Source of the DNA: Deltaproteobacteria bacterium UBA4427
GTDB taxonomy: Bacteria > Myxococcota_A > UBA9160 > UBA4427
Length of the DNA: 18,851 nt
Direction: 5' to 3'
NCBI GenBank assembly: GCA_002390675.1
Contig: DGPZ01000190.1
Span: 4,377-23,227, forward strand
Position 1 is the stretch's first letter. Each line of letters opens with the position of its first letter. The translations under genes and the position numbers were made by a program. Positions 7,111 to 15,355 of the stretch are shown one piece after another. Under the pieces are notes generated by a model that was not told the DNA's origin, ran no database searches, and saw only the letters and a program-made list of their open reading frames with translations.

Positions 7111-10100
7111 ATGGAAAAAATTATTCGTTTTTTCGTAGAAAGGCATCTTCTCGTTAATGTGCTGACAGCGGCAGTTGTCGTGCTCGGTTTGCTTGCTCTC
7201 ATGCGCACGAACGTCGCAGGTTTTCCTGAGGCGACGCTGCCTGTGTATCTCGTCTCTGCATCGCTTCCTGGCGCGGCGGCGAAGGATGTTGAGACAAAAA
7301 TCTCAATCCCTATCGAAGACGAACTTCGCGAGGTTGACGGTCTCGAGAGCTTCACAACGATCATCACGGACAACCGATCCGTCACCACCGTCAAGCTAAA
7401 CGACGACACGCCGGATGAAGATATTCTCGAGAAGGAACGCGAGATCCGGAATGCGATCGACGGGATCAATGACTTCCCCGCGGATATGCGAGACGATCCA
7501 CGCGTCTTTTTGATGGATCCCTCGAAACAGCCGATTCTCGAGATCGCGATCTCTGGCGAAGAGGGGCTCTTGCCCGACGCGGCACGCCTCATTGAACGGG
7601 CCGTGCTGCGCATCGACTCTGTCGGCGAAGTCATTAGAGTCGGCCTGCCGGATCCTGAGCTACGTGTACTCGTCGATCCCGCTGCTGCTCAGGCCCACGG
7701 AGTTACGATCCTTGATGTCGTGCAGGCGATTGAGCGCCGCAATGTCTCGGATACGGGCGGCGTGCTCGAAAGTGCTGGAGATCGTCGCCAAATTGTTATG
7801 TGGGGGCGCTACGAGGATCCGAGCGAGGTCGGTGAAACGATCATTCGCTTCGATGGCGACGCGCCGATTAGAGTGCGCGATGTTGCTCGCTTGGAGCTCG
7901 GGCGCGAAGACGTTGGGCTGATCGCGGGAACGAACGGTCGACCGGGTCTCTCTTTGATAGCGGTCAAGAAAGCCGACGCGGACGTCATCGACACGCGCAA
8001 CGCGATCGCCGCGGTCTTAGATGAACTGAATCTGGCTGCGGGCGTCACGACAACGATCGTAAATGACTCTTCCTACGAGATGTCGAATCGTTTGAACGTG
8101 ATTGCCACAAACGGAATGATGGGCCTCGCCCTGGTGGCTGCCATAGTGTTTCTCTTCTTAGCGCCCTCCGCCGCACTTTGGGTATGCGTTGGCGTTCCGC
8201 TCGTCATCCTGGGTGTGATCGCCGTGATGCCGCAGGTCGGGATGACGATCAACTACGTATCGACGATTGCCTTCGTCATCGTGTTAGGCATGCTTGTCGA
8301 TGATGCCGTCGTCGTCGCCGAAAAAATACTGCTGCGCCGACAAGAAGGATTAAAACCGGGTGAGGCCGCAGTCTCCGGTACGGTGATGGTCGCCCGTCCA
8401 GTGCTCGCTTCTGCTGCGACTACACTCCTCGCCTTCGCACCCATGCTCGCCATAGGCGGTATGCCTTCAAAGATGGTTTGGCAAATCCCGGCCGTCGTTT
8501 GCATCGCGCTCGCGCTCTCGCTGCTAGAGAGCTTTTTTATCCTACCCGCGCATATGTCTATGGTTAGGAGTGATGCGCAGCCGCGGCCGAAGCGGAAATT
8601 CGTGTTGCAGCTCGAAGAGAGATACCGTCGCGCGCTGCATAGTACCTTGCCCCGCCGTGGCCGCGTGATTGGTGCATTCGCGGCGCTATTCCTTGCGGTA
8701 GTTATCTTCATCGTTCCGCAAATGGAATTTGAATTTTTCCCTCAGGAGTCTTCGCCAGGTTTCTCTTTAAAGCTTCGCATGCCACCGGGTACACCGATCG
8801 AGCAAACCGAAGCCGTCGCCAATGTTGTGCAGTCGCAGATCCCGCCGCTGATGGGCGAGGATCTACTCGCGATTACTACGAGAATCGGCCATATGGATTC
8901 CGAGGCATTCGATCGAAAATACGGGTCGACGGAGAATGAGGCAGTCATCACCGTACACCTTGAACTTACGCGAAAGACGATGACATCGGCGGCGTGGATG
9001 GCTCATCTGAAGCCGCTTATTCGCTTGCCGCGCGAGGTGGAGCTCATTTTTGAGGCGAAGGTCGATGGTCCGCCTGGACTCGAGCCCGTAAGCGTATTCG
9101 TGATGGCGAACGACGATGCCGTTCGTCGTCAAACTGCGATGGCTTTGGTCGCGTTTCTCGAAGAACTCGGAGGGGCGACGAATCTCAGCATCGATGAGAA
9201 GCTCGGCATGCGACAGATCGATCTCAACCCCGACCCCGAGCGCCTCGCGCGACAGGGGCTGGATACGAGGGATCTAGGTCTTACGCTCAAGGCGGCCTAC
9301 TACGGATTGATCGCATCAGAGATTCGAGATCTCGACGAGACGACGGAGATTAGGGTCGCGCTCGACCCCGCGTCGCGCCGCTCGATCGACGCACTGCTCG
9401 AGATGCCGGTTCGCAATAAGCGGGGCGAATTGATTCTGCTTCGCGATGTCGTCGACCCCGTCGAAATTCCGGCGCTCGCGAAAATACAACATCGCAACGG
9501 ACTCCGAGCAGTCTCCGTGACCGGAGGCATCGATCCGGACATGAGTGTGACGGCGACGACGATCGCCGAGGCGATCGAGCGCGACTTCTTGCCGCTTTAT
9601 GCTGGGCGAAGCGATCTCGAGATCGAAATTTCGGGCGAAGTCGTCCAGTCCCGCCGAGCGACAGGGGATCTTGGATTCGTCGCAATTGCGGTCGTCTTCG
9701 GAATCGGTGCGGTGATTGCGATCATGCTCGGCTCGTTCCTTGAGGCGTTCTTCGTGATCGTTGTCGTTCCGTTCTCCGCCATCTCTGTGATCCTGACCTT
9801 CTGGGCGCACGGCATGCACTTCTCGCTCTTGCCTTTGATCGGAACGATTGGCCTTTCCGGCGTCGTAGTGAACGCGTCCATCGTGATGGTCGACTCGGTG
9901 CATCAAGCACAGCAAAAGATGCGAGAGGAGGCGAGCGAGGAAGAACGTACGGAAGTCGTGATCGAGGCTTTGGTGGCCAGGTTGCGGCCCGTCCTCGTGA
10001 CGAGTCTTTCAACCTTTGGCGGTGTCCTTCCGACGGCGTACGGGTTTGGCGGATACGACGCAGTTATGTCGCCCATGTCCCTAGCGCTTGGTTGGGGACT

Positions 10101-10263
10101 CGCATTCTCTTCCGGAGTCACGCTCTTTCTCGTGCCGGCGCTCTACGTTTCGGCGAACGATATCAATCGTCGAATCGCAGTTTGGCGCGGGCAGAGCGAG
10201 CAGCGAGCCACGATGGCCAAGGTGACTGCCCGCATTTCTAACGGCGAAGAGGAAGCAGCATGA
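7111..10263 (+). CDS. RND-family efflux permease
   Basis: The 1050-residue protein has the size and duplicated layout of AcrB-type pumps: TM1 near 12-30, a large periplasmic loop, a TM2-6 block from about 330, TM7 near 520-540, a second periplasmic loop, and a C-terminal TM block from about 850. The proton-relay aspartates of TM4 are present as MLVDDAVVVAEK (Asp397, Asp398, matching AcrB Asp407/408). The TM10 lysine of AcrB is absent: the matching stretch reads GLSGVVVNASIVMVD (914-928), with Asn921 at or near the lysine position. This resembles other RND subfamilies with a G-I-V-V-N-D motif. Proton-driven export is therefore likely, but the substrate cannot be read. It is co-transcribed with the adaptor upstream, and its stop overlaps the start of the CMD-family gene (ATGA). 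Confidence 0.95.
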   Translation: MEKIIRFFVERHLLVNVLTAAVVVLGLLALMRTNVAGFPEATLPVYLVSASLPGAAAKDVETKISIPIEDELREVDGLESFTTIITDNRSVTTVKLNDDTPDEDILEKEREIRNAIDGINDFPADMRDDPRVFLMDPSKQPILEIAISGEEGLLPDAARLIERAVLRIDSVGEVIRVGLPDPELRVLVDPAAAQAHGVTILDVVQAIERRNVSDTGGVLESAGDRRQIVMWGRYEDPSEVGETIIRFDGDAPIRVRDVARLELGREDVGLIAGTNGRPGLSLIAVKKADADVIDTRNAIAAVLDELNLAAGVTTTIVNDSSYEMSNRLNVIATNGMMGLALVAAIVFLFLAPSAALWVCVGVPLVILGVIAVMPQVGMTINYVSTIAFVIVLGMLVDDAVVVAEKILLRRQEGLKPGEAAVSGTVMVARPVLASAATTLLAFAPMLAIGGMPSKMVWQIPAVVCIALALSLLESFFILPAHMSMVRSDAQPRPKRKFVLQLEERYRRALHSTLPRRGRVIGAFAALFLAVVIFIVPQMEFEFFPQESSPGFSLKLRMPPGTPIEQTEAVANVVQSQIPPLMGEDLLAITTRIGHMDSEAFDRKYGSTENEAVITVHLELTRKTMTSAAWMAHLKPLIRLPREVELIFEAKVDGPPGLEPVSVFVMANDDAVRRQTAMALVAFLEELGGATNLSIDEKLGMRQIDLNPDPERLARQGLDTRDLGLTLKAAYYGLIASEIRDLDETTEIRVALDPASRRSIDALLEMPVRNKRGELILLRDVVDPVEIPALAKIQHRNGLRAVSVTGGIDPDMSVTATTIAEAIERDFLPLYAGRSDLEIEISGEVVQSRRATGDLGFVAIAVVFGIGAVIAIMLGSFLEAFFVIVVVPFSAISVILTFWAHGMHFSLLPLIGTIGLSGVVVNASIVMVDSVHQAQQKMREEASEEERTEVVIEALVARLRPVLVTSLSTFGGVLPTAYGFGGYDAVMSPMSLALGWGLAFSSGVTLFLVPALYVSANDINRRIAVWRGQSEQRATMAKVTARISNGEEEAA

Positions 10264-10778
10264 CTAATCGGAAGTCCCGAATTGTGCCTAATGAAATGGG
10301 CGAGGGCGCTCCTCAGATTTTGGGCACCGTCGCCAAGCATCCCCATCTTCTCGAGCCGATGCTCAAATTTTCTGCTGCACTCGCGAGCGGCGTTTTGACG
10401 CGTAGGGCTTCGGAGATTTTGGCGTTACGCGCAGCTTGGAATTGTCAGTCGGCGTTCGAGTGGGGGCACCATACGCGGTATGGCCTGGCTGCCGGCCTAT
10501 CGCAGTCGGAGATCGATTGGTTGGCGGGCAGGGATCCGGACGCTGGATGGTCGAAGCAGGAAGCTGCGCTGGTTCGGGCGGCGGATGAATTACATGACGA
10601 TCAAAACGTTTCTGATTCGACTTGGGCGCAGTTGAGTGAGGATTGGAACGAAGCTCAGCTCATCGAGATTCCCTTTATCGTTGGTCAGTACACGATGCTT
10701 TCGATGGTTGCGAAGGCGACTGAAGTTCCGATCGACCCGTCGCTACCGCGATTCCCGGCGGCGCCCGCGTCGTCTTAG
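10260..10778 (+). CDS. Carboxymuconolactone decarboxylase (AhpD-like) family protein
   Basis: The 172-residue helical protein carries the CMD-family core SEILALRAAWNCQSAFEWGHHTRYGLAAGLS (about 51-81), including Glu52, Cys62, Glu67, His70 and His71. AhpD peroxidases have a CxxC pair; here the second cysteine is missing (CQSA), so thiol peroxidase activity is unlikely. The arrangement resembles the single-cysteine C-x4-E-W-x-x-H subgroup found near aromatic-degradation genes. It is the last gene of the tetR-adaptor-permease operon, coupled by a 4-base overlap with the permease stop, and may modify or detoxify the exported compound. That role is inferred from context only. Its stop overlaps the stop of the convergent mglA by three shared bases, with no terminator between them. 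Confidence 0.88.
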   Translation: MTNRKSRIVPNEMGEGAPQILGTVAKHPHLLEPMLKFSAALASGVLTRRASEILALRAAWNCQSAFEWGHHTRYGLAAGLSQSEIDWLAGRDPDAGWSKQEAALVRAADELHDDQNVSDSTWAQLSEDWNEAQLIEIPFIVGQYTMLSMVAKATEVPIDPSLPRFPAAPASS

Positions 10779-11365
10779 GCGCCCATCTTTTTGAGATCGG
10801 CAAGAACGCCCTTGGCAGTCGCCTTCAGCGTTTCGAAAACGCCTTCACCCGTTGTGGCACACGATTCGTACTCGGGCGCAGCCAGCGGATTCAACAAACG
10901 CTGCAGCTCTTCGAGAGGTGCGGCGTTCGGAAGATCTCGTTTGTTGTATTGGACGACGTAGGGAACCTTGTCGAGGGCGTAGCCCTGCTCTCGAAGATTG
11001 ACCTTGAGATTGTCCAGGCTTTCGACGTTCGCTTCCATGCGTTCGATCTGGCTGTCGGCGACGAATACGACGCCGTCGACACCCTTCAGGATCAGCTTTC
11101 GACTGGCGTCGTAGAAGACCTGACCGGGGACGGTGTAGAGATGGAAGCGCGTTTTGAAGCCGCGGATCTCGCCGAGAGCGAGAGGCAAAAAGTCGAAGAA
11201 GAGCGTTCGCTCTGTCTCCGTCGCCAGGGAAATCATCTTTCCCTTTACACCGGGATTCGTCTTCTGATAGATATGCTGAAGATTCGTCGTCTTCCCGCAA
11301 AGGCCGGGACCGTAGTAGACGATCTTGCAGTTGATCTCTCTCGAGCTGTAATTGATGAAAGACAT
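10775..11365 (-). CDS. mglA: MglA-type small Ras-like GTPase
   Basis: MglA is a bacterial Ras-like GTPase that sets cell polarity and motility in Myxococcus. The 196-residue product (Myxococcus MglA is 195) shows the P-loop GPGLCGKTTN (19-28), the TER segment with Arg53, PGQ with Gln82, the G4 motif NKRD (141-144) and a G5-like SCATTGEGV (168-176). Arg53 and Gln82 are the residues reported as catalytic in characterised MglA, so the enzyme should be active. The partner GAP/GEF MglB is encoded 30 bases upstream, so the pair is surely co-transcribed. No type IV pilus, gliding or chemosensory gene is nearby, so the process it controls here is unknown. It ends convergently with the CMD-family gene. 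Confidence 0.95.
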   Translation of the reverse strand: MSFINYSSREINCKIVYYGPGLCGKTTNLQHIYQKTNPGVKGKMISLATETERTLFFDFLPLALGEIRGFKTRFHLYTVPGQVFYDASRKLILKGVDGVVFVADSQIERMEANVESLDNLKVNLREQGYALDKVPYVVQYNKRDLPNAAPLEELQRLLNPLAAPEYESCATTGEGVFETLKATAKGVLADLKKMGA

Positions 11366-11395
11366 GGGGTGGTGTCCGTTCGCTATGGCGAGAGA

Positions 11396-11881
11396 TCAGT
11401 CATTGAAGAGATTGTCGATATCGTCGTCGGTAATTTCGGCGAAGGGCGAAGCGGAGTGCATCTCGCTTTCGGCCTTCTTCCGGACCTCTTCGAAAACCTT
11501 CGCCAGCTCGGCACCTGCCTTCTTCACCCGTAGGCGAACAAGGCCGAGAGAGCTGCGCTCGTCGAAGACGACGACGAGGATCATGCGATCCCCGACCAGG
11601 GTCATGTGCAGATTGTCCCGCTGACCCTGATGGAAATGAATCGGGAATTCTTCCTCACCAACGATCTTAGCAAGACCGCTCGTCGCAGCGACACAGCCGG
11701 CCGTTAGGCTAGCCAGACTGGTGCTATCGATTCCCTGTAATTCGCCGGCTTCGCCCACAAGCTGACCGGCTTTATCGACCACGAAGACACCTTTTGAATT
11801 GGCATCTCGGACCAGCTTTTGGATGACGGCGAGGACTTGGTCGAAGTCCTCCTGTTGCATCACGAGCTGGGATTCCATCAT
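11396..11881 (-). CDS. mglB: MglB, Roadblock/LC7 regulator of MglA
   Basis: MglB is a Roadblock/LC7 homodimer that stimulates GTP hydrolysis by MglA. The 161-residue protein (Myxococcus MglB is 159) closely follows that family. It has an N-terminal helix from QEDFDQVLAVIQKL, the strand VFVVDKAGQL, the core segment IDSTSLASLTAGCVAATSGLAK (about 51-72), EEFPIHFHQGQRDNLHMTLVG, SSLGLVRLRVKKA, and the C-terminal tail SPFAEITDDDIDNLF, which closely resembles that of Myxococcus MglB and is known there to touch MglA. Tandem ATG codons occur at the start; AGAGG lies about 9 bases upstream. It is the first gene of the pair, followed by mglA. Confidence 0.95.
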   Translation of the reverse strand: MMESQLVMQQEDFDQVLAVIQKLVRDANSKGVFVVDKAGQLVGEAGELQGIDSTSLASLTAGCVAATSGLAKIVGEEEFPIHFHQGQRDNLHMTLVGDRMILVVVFDERSSLGLVRLRVKKAGAELAKVFEEVRKKAESEMHSASPFAEITDDDIDNLFND

Positions 11882-12021
11882 CGGCAGTTGCCTCTGTAAA
11901 CGTCCGGGGAATGGACCCTTTTGGCCAGCTTACCCCGCGATTAGCACGACGGGCAAGCGCGTGACGGAACTCATTGCGTCGCTTGGCTCTCCTGGAATCG
12001 GTCTGCGTTTCCCCCGGCTTT

Positions 12022-12048
12022 AGGTCCCCGGCCGTGGTTTCTGGACCT
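12022..12048 (-). other. Inverted repeat in the recR-mglB gap
   Basis: The 263 bases between recR and mglB hold no convincing gene. The only structure I see is AGGTCC paired with GGACCT across a 15-base GC-rich loop, about 97 bases after the recR stop on the minus strand. No T-run follows, so it is not a standard terminator. The gap presumably also holds an mglB promoter, but I could not identify good -35/-10 boxes. Confidence 0.25.
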
Positions 12049-12144
12049 CGGCCCCATATTTCGATCTGAAATCCGAGTCTCACGCATCAGCCCGGCAACG
12101 AGCAAACACGAAACTAATCGTGCCATTGATCCGGAACTTGGGTG

Positions 12145-12756
12145 CTACTCCTTGAGCGCGCGCCGGTTCTCGATCGATCGGCTGACGGTTACGTGATCGG
12201 CATACTCGATATCCCCACCCAGAGGCATGCCATAGGCGATTCGTGAGACATGGAGACCGCTGGCGCCCGAAGTACTTAGGCGATCAGCGAGGAAATGCGC
12301 GGTCGCATCCCCTTCCGCGGTCGGGTTCGTGGCGAGCACGACTTCTTTCACGCCCTGAGTAGCGACGCGATGTTCGAGCTCGACCACCCGAAGCGTCTCC
12401 GGCCCCATGCCGTCGATCGGCGAGAGTGCTCCGCCTAATACGTGGTAGAGGCCGCGAAAGCCGCCACTCCGCTCGATCGCGGCCATGTCGGCAGGTTCCT
12501 CAACGACGCAGATCGTTGTGCGATCGCGGTCGTCTTGGGAACAAATCGGGCAGGGCGTGCGATCGGAGAGGGTGAAGCAAGTTTCGCAGACGACGGTGTC
12601 GCGCTGGACACGGGCAATGGATTCTGAGAGCTCCCTCGAGAGCTCTTCCGGAGCACTCAGCAGGAAATAGGCGAGGCGCGAGGCGGACTTCTCGCCGATC
12701 CCGGGCAGTCGCTTAAGGCTCGCGACGAGCCGGTCCATAGCGGGAGAGGAGGACAT
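12145..12756 (-). CDS. recR: Recombination mediator protein RecR
   Basis: RecR works with RecO and RecF to load RecA on gapped DNA. From the chosen ATG it has 203 residues (E. coli 201). It has the helix-hairpin-helix LPGIGEKSASRLA (17-29), a four-cysteine zinc motif CETC...CPIC (Cys57, 60, 69, 72), and the Toprim domain with VVEEPADMAAIE, GALSPIDGMGPE and TNPTAEGDATA. It ends with the conserved IAYGMPLGGDIEYADHVT and SRSIENRR. The frame is open further upstream, but MSSSPAMDRLVASLKRLPGIG is the canonical N-terminus and places the start one base after the ybaB stop. The order dnaX-ybaB-recR is widely conserved. Confidence 0.97.
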   Translation of the reverse strand: MSSSPAMDRLVASLKRLPGIGEKSASRLAYFLLSAPEELSRELSESIARVQRDTVVCETCFTLSDRTPCPICSQDDRDRTTICVVEEPADMAAIERSGGFRGLYHVLGGALSPIDGMGPETLRVVELEHRVATQGVKEVVLATNPTAEGDATAHFLADRLSTSGASGLHVSRIAYGMPLGGDIEYADHVTVSRSIENRRALKE

Positions 12757-12757
12757 G

Positions 12758-13084
12758 TTATTGGCCCATTCCGGGCAGGCCGGAGAGCATCGAGTTCTGC
12801 ATCTTCGCCATTTCTGCCGCGACGGCTTCTTGCGCTTTTGTGAGAGCCGCATTCACCGCAGCAGCTGTTAGGTCTTGGATCATGCCTCGATCGTTGTCTG
12901 CTATGAGTCCCGGCTCGATTTCGACTGAGAGCACGCGGAGCCCGCCTGATACGGCGGCGCTGACCATGCCACCGCCGGCGCTGGCCTCGAATCGTCGTAC
13001 GGCAAGTTCGGCCTGCAACTCTCCCATCTTCGATTGCATCTCCTGGGCTTTTTGCATCATCTGCTGCATGTCATTCGGATTCAA
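12758..13084 (-). CDS. ybaB: YbaB/EbfC family nucleoid-associated protein
   Basis: YbaB/EbfC proteins are small DNA-binding dimers that associate with the nucleoid. The 108-residue product shows the family pattern: a Met/Gln-rich N-terminal helix (NPNDMQQMMQKAQEMQ), then AVRRFEASAGGGMVSAAVSG around 28-47, strand LRVLSVEIEPGL, and the helical DLTAAAVNAALTKAQE near 70-87. The C-terminus is methionine-rich with SGLPGMGQ, also typical. The ATG overlaps the dnaX stop (ATGA), and recR starts one base after its stop, so the three are translationally coupled. Confidence 0.96.
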   Translation of the reverse strand: MNPNDMQQMMQKAQEMQSKMGELQAELAVRRFEASAGGGMVSAAVSGGLRVLSVEIEPGLIADNDRGMIQDLTAAAVNAALTKAQEAVAAEMAKMQNSMLSGLPGMGQ

Positions 13085-15246
13085 CGTTTTTCTCCGAGCG
13101 GCCGGATCTCAACGATCTCGGCGTTCAGGACCTCGATCGCGAGGTTCACAGATTCACTGTTAAGCGCTTCTTGGCGCTGTTTTCGAGATTGTTCGCGGGA
13201 CCCTTTAGTTTCCGTTCGCGCTCCGCCTCCCGAGGCGATCTCAATCGAAATTTTCGTGGGACGGCCGAAAAGTGCGCTCGCATGTTGTTCAAGATCATCG
13301 GAGCGCTGGCGCAGGCGTTCGACGTGAAAGGCAGCGGGTGCGCCGATCCGAATCGTATTGCCTTCGATTCCGACGAGCGTAGTACCGTCGAGGCTCGCGA
13401 AGTGGGAACGATCCTTCTCGAGCGCAGTTGCACGGAAGCGATCGAAAATCGCTGCAGGCGGCGCGCCTCCGCCTATTGACGGCGCACCTCCATCTATTGG
13501 CGGCGCACCTCCGTCTATTGATGGCGCACCTTCCCCGTTTGACGGCGTGCGTCCTGCTTTCGAGGGTGCACCACGTCCGTTCGCGGGCGCACCCGGGCGA
13601 ACGGGAGGTGAGGAGGCACTTTCAGACTCATCAAATCGTGCCGGCTCGGTCGGCAGGCGGTCAAATGCCGCATCCGGATCGCTTGGCGCAGGACTTGCGT
13701 CCGGGGCCTTCCCGCGACGCGTCGTCGCGGCTTGCGTTCCTCTGCTCGCGGAGCCATCCGGAGCAGCCGCGGGTCGCGACGCGCCCATTGAGCTTTGCTG
13801 ACGAGCGGCAGGGGCAGGTGGTGCGGCTTTGGGTTGCCCGGTGGCCTGAGGGGTGGATGGATTCGGGCCGCCTGGTGGGCGGTCGAAAGGATCGATCTCC
13901 GATTCAGCCGATTGGCTTGATGCGGGAGGGGATGAAGGCGCGCGGGCCCCGCTAGACTCTGGGGACCGTCGCTTGGGACTGCGATCTGAAACGCGCCCGC
14001 CTCCGACGTTGCCACCACCAGCGCCGCCACCTGAAGGCGTGGGCATGCCTCGACTGCTTGCGAGTCGGCGTTCGAGCTGGTCGAGTCGCGTTAGTAGTTG
14101 GCTGACGTCATCGCCGGAAGGCATCGTGGCTAGCCGTATCACTGCCATCTCAAGGACGGCGGTCGGCTGGGGCGCCCAGGATAGATCTTCGATCTCGCGA
14201 ACGAGCGCCCTGAACATGCGCCGCAAGCGTCCCGGCTCTGTTCGGCCAGCAAGCTCAATCAGTTCGGCACGCTCTTCGTCCGTACCTTCGAAAAGCGCCT
14301 CGCCATCGGGCGCGACACGCAGGACGGTGAGGTCGCGGAGAAGCTCGAGGAGTGCGTCCGCGATTCGGCGTGCTTCAGAGCCGCCAGACGCAGCCAGGTT
14401 GACTTGCACGAGTGCGGTCTTTGGATCCGAATCGATGCACGCTTCGACGATCGCACGCAAGACATTCCGATCAACGAGATCGAGTACGTCCGCGACGACT
14501 GAGTCTGTAATTTCGTCACCCGAGCTCGCTTGGCCCCCGGCGTATGCGATGATTTGGTCGAGTAGCGTCTGCGCATCGCGCATGGAGCCGTCGCCTTCGC
14601 GCGCAATCGAGGCGATTGCAGTCGGCGAAATCGCGATCTCTTCGGCGGCACAGATCTCCGCGAGTCGGTCGCCGACCGATGAGAGTGCAATGCGGCGCAG
14701 GTCGTGACGCTGACATCGGGAGAGAACCGTGAAAGGAATTTTTTCGGGGTTCGTTGTCGCGAATACAAAGAGGCTGCGCGGCGGCGGCTCTTCAAGGGTC
14801 TTGAGCAAAGCGTTGAACGCTGCGCCCGAGAGCATGTGAACCTCATCGATGACGAAGATGCGGTATTTGCCCGGGGCTGCGGCATAACGGATCGATTCGA
14901 TGACCTCGCGCATGTCATCGACGCCGGTTCGGCTCGCGGCATCGATTTCCTGGACATCCGTCGAGCGTCCTTCAGTGATTTCACTGCAGGGCGGGCACGA
15001 GCCACAAGGCTGATCAGTAGGCCCCTTTTCGCAGTTGAGACATCGCGCAATCAACCGTGCAAGCGTTGTCTTGCCGACACCACGTGGCCCAGTTAGGAGC
15101 ATGGCGTGCGGAATACGATCGGTGCGAATCGCGTTGCGGAGCGCCGTGGTTACGTGCGTCTGGCCCGACACCTCGTCGAAGCTCTGCGGTCGCCATTTGC
15201 GCGCAATAACCTGATAGCTCAAGGGGGGTCCTGGCTTCACCGCCAC
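13081..15246 (-). CDS. dnaX: DNA polymerase III subunits gamma/tau
   Basis: DnaX is the ATPase of the sliding-clamp loader. The 721-residue protein opens with YQVIARKWRPQSFDEVSGQ (11-29), Walker A TGPRGVGKTT (52-61, Lys59), zinc-binding cysteines Cys72, 81, 84 and 87, the DEVH Walker B box (134-137) and the SRC motif of the arginine finger in TVLSRCQR. Domain III runs to about residue 370. A long low-complexity linker rich in Pro, Ala, Gly and Ser follows (about 395-596), ending in seven-residue tandem repeats, then a C-terminal domain (about 600-690, from IFDRFRATALEKDRSHFASL). The length matches the long tau form; I see no E. coli-type frameshift signal. The start is GTG (MAVKPGPPLSYQ) with a weak GAGG nearby. 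It lies 109 bases after ffs and overlaps ybaB. Confidence 0.97.
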   Translation of the reverse strand: MAVKPGPPLSYQVIARKWRPQSFDEVSGQTHVTTALRNAIRTDRIPHAMLLTGPRGVGKTTLARLIARCLNCEKGPTDQPCGSCPPCSEITEGRSTDVQEIDAASRTGVDDMREVIESIRYAAAPGKYRIFVIDEVHMLSGAAFNALLKTLEEPPPRSLFVFATTNPEKIPFTVLSRCQRHDLRRIALSSVGDRLAEICAAEEIAISPTAIASIAREGDGSMRDAQTLLDQIIAYAGGQASSGDEITDSVVADVLDLVDRNVLRAIVEACIDSDPKTALVQVNLAASGGSEARRIADALLELLRDLTVLRVAPDGEALFEGTDEERAELIELAGRTEPGRLRRMFRALVREIEDLSWAPQPTAVLEMAVIRLATMPSGDDVSQLLTRLDQLERRLASSRGMPTPSGGGAGGGNVGGGRVSDRSPKRRSPESSGARAPSSPPASSQSAESEIDPFDRPPGGPNPSTPQATGQPKAAPPAPAARQQSSMGASRPAAAPDGSASRGTQAATTRRGKAPDASPAPSDPDAAFDRLPTEPARFDESESASSPPVRPGAPANGRGAPSKAGRTPSNGEGAPSIDGGAPPIDGGAPSIGGGAPPAAIFDRFRATALEKDRSHFASLDGTTLVGIEGNTIRIGAPAAFHVERLRQRSDDLEQHASALFGRPTKISIEIASGGGARTETKGSREQSRKQRQEALNSESVNLAIEVLNAEIVEIRPLGEKR
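13460..13606 (-). repeat. Seven tandem 21-bp repeats inside dnaX
   Basis: Seven consecutive in-frame 21-bp units, most beginning GGCGCACC or a close variant when read on the plus strand, encode heptapeptides of the type GAPSIDG on the minus strand (residues about 548-596 of DnaX). The three units nearest 13460-13522 are nearly identical at DNA level, while the other four are increasingly degenerate, which fits recent expansion at one end. The repeats lie in the linker before the C-terminal domain. Confidence 0.85.
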
Positions 15247-15355
15247 GAGGCCTCGCTAGAAGGGCGCTCGGACACAGCGAATGCTGGGGGTTCTAGGGGG
15301 TCGGGTTTCGGATATTGGGCGTACTCGGCTAGGTGACTTCCGGGCTCGAGCGGTT

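Noticed and set aside
13853..14707. Long plus-strand open frame (284 codons) opposite dnaX
   Set aside because: It is Ser/Arg-rich, has no domain pattern, and lies wholly over the well-supported dnaX frame; typical antisense shadow in GC-rich DNA.
14735..14752. A-run in dnaX (GAAAAAAT on the minus strand) as a programmed frameshift site
   Set aside because: It lies near residue 168 inside the ATPase core, in codon frame GAA AAA ATT that does not match the X-XXY-YYZ pattern; shifting there would not yield a functional gamma subunit.
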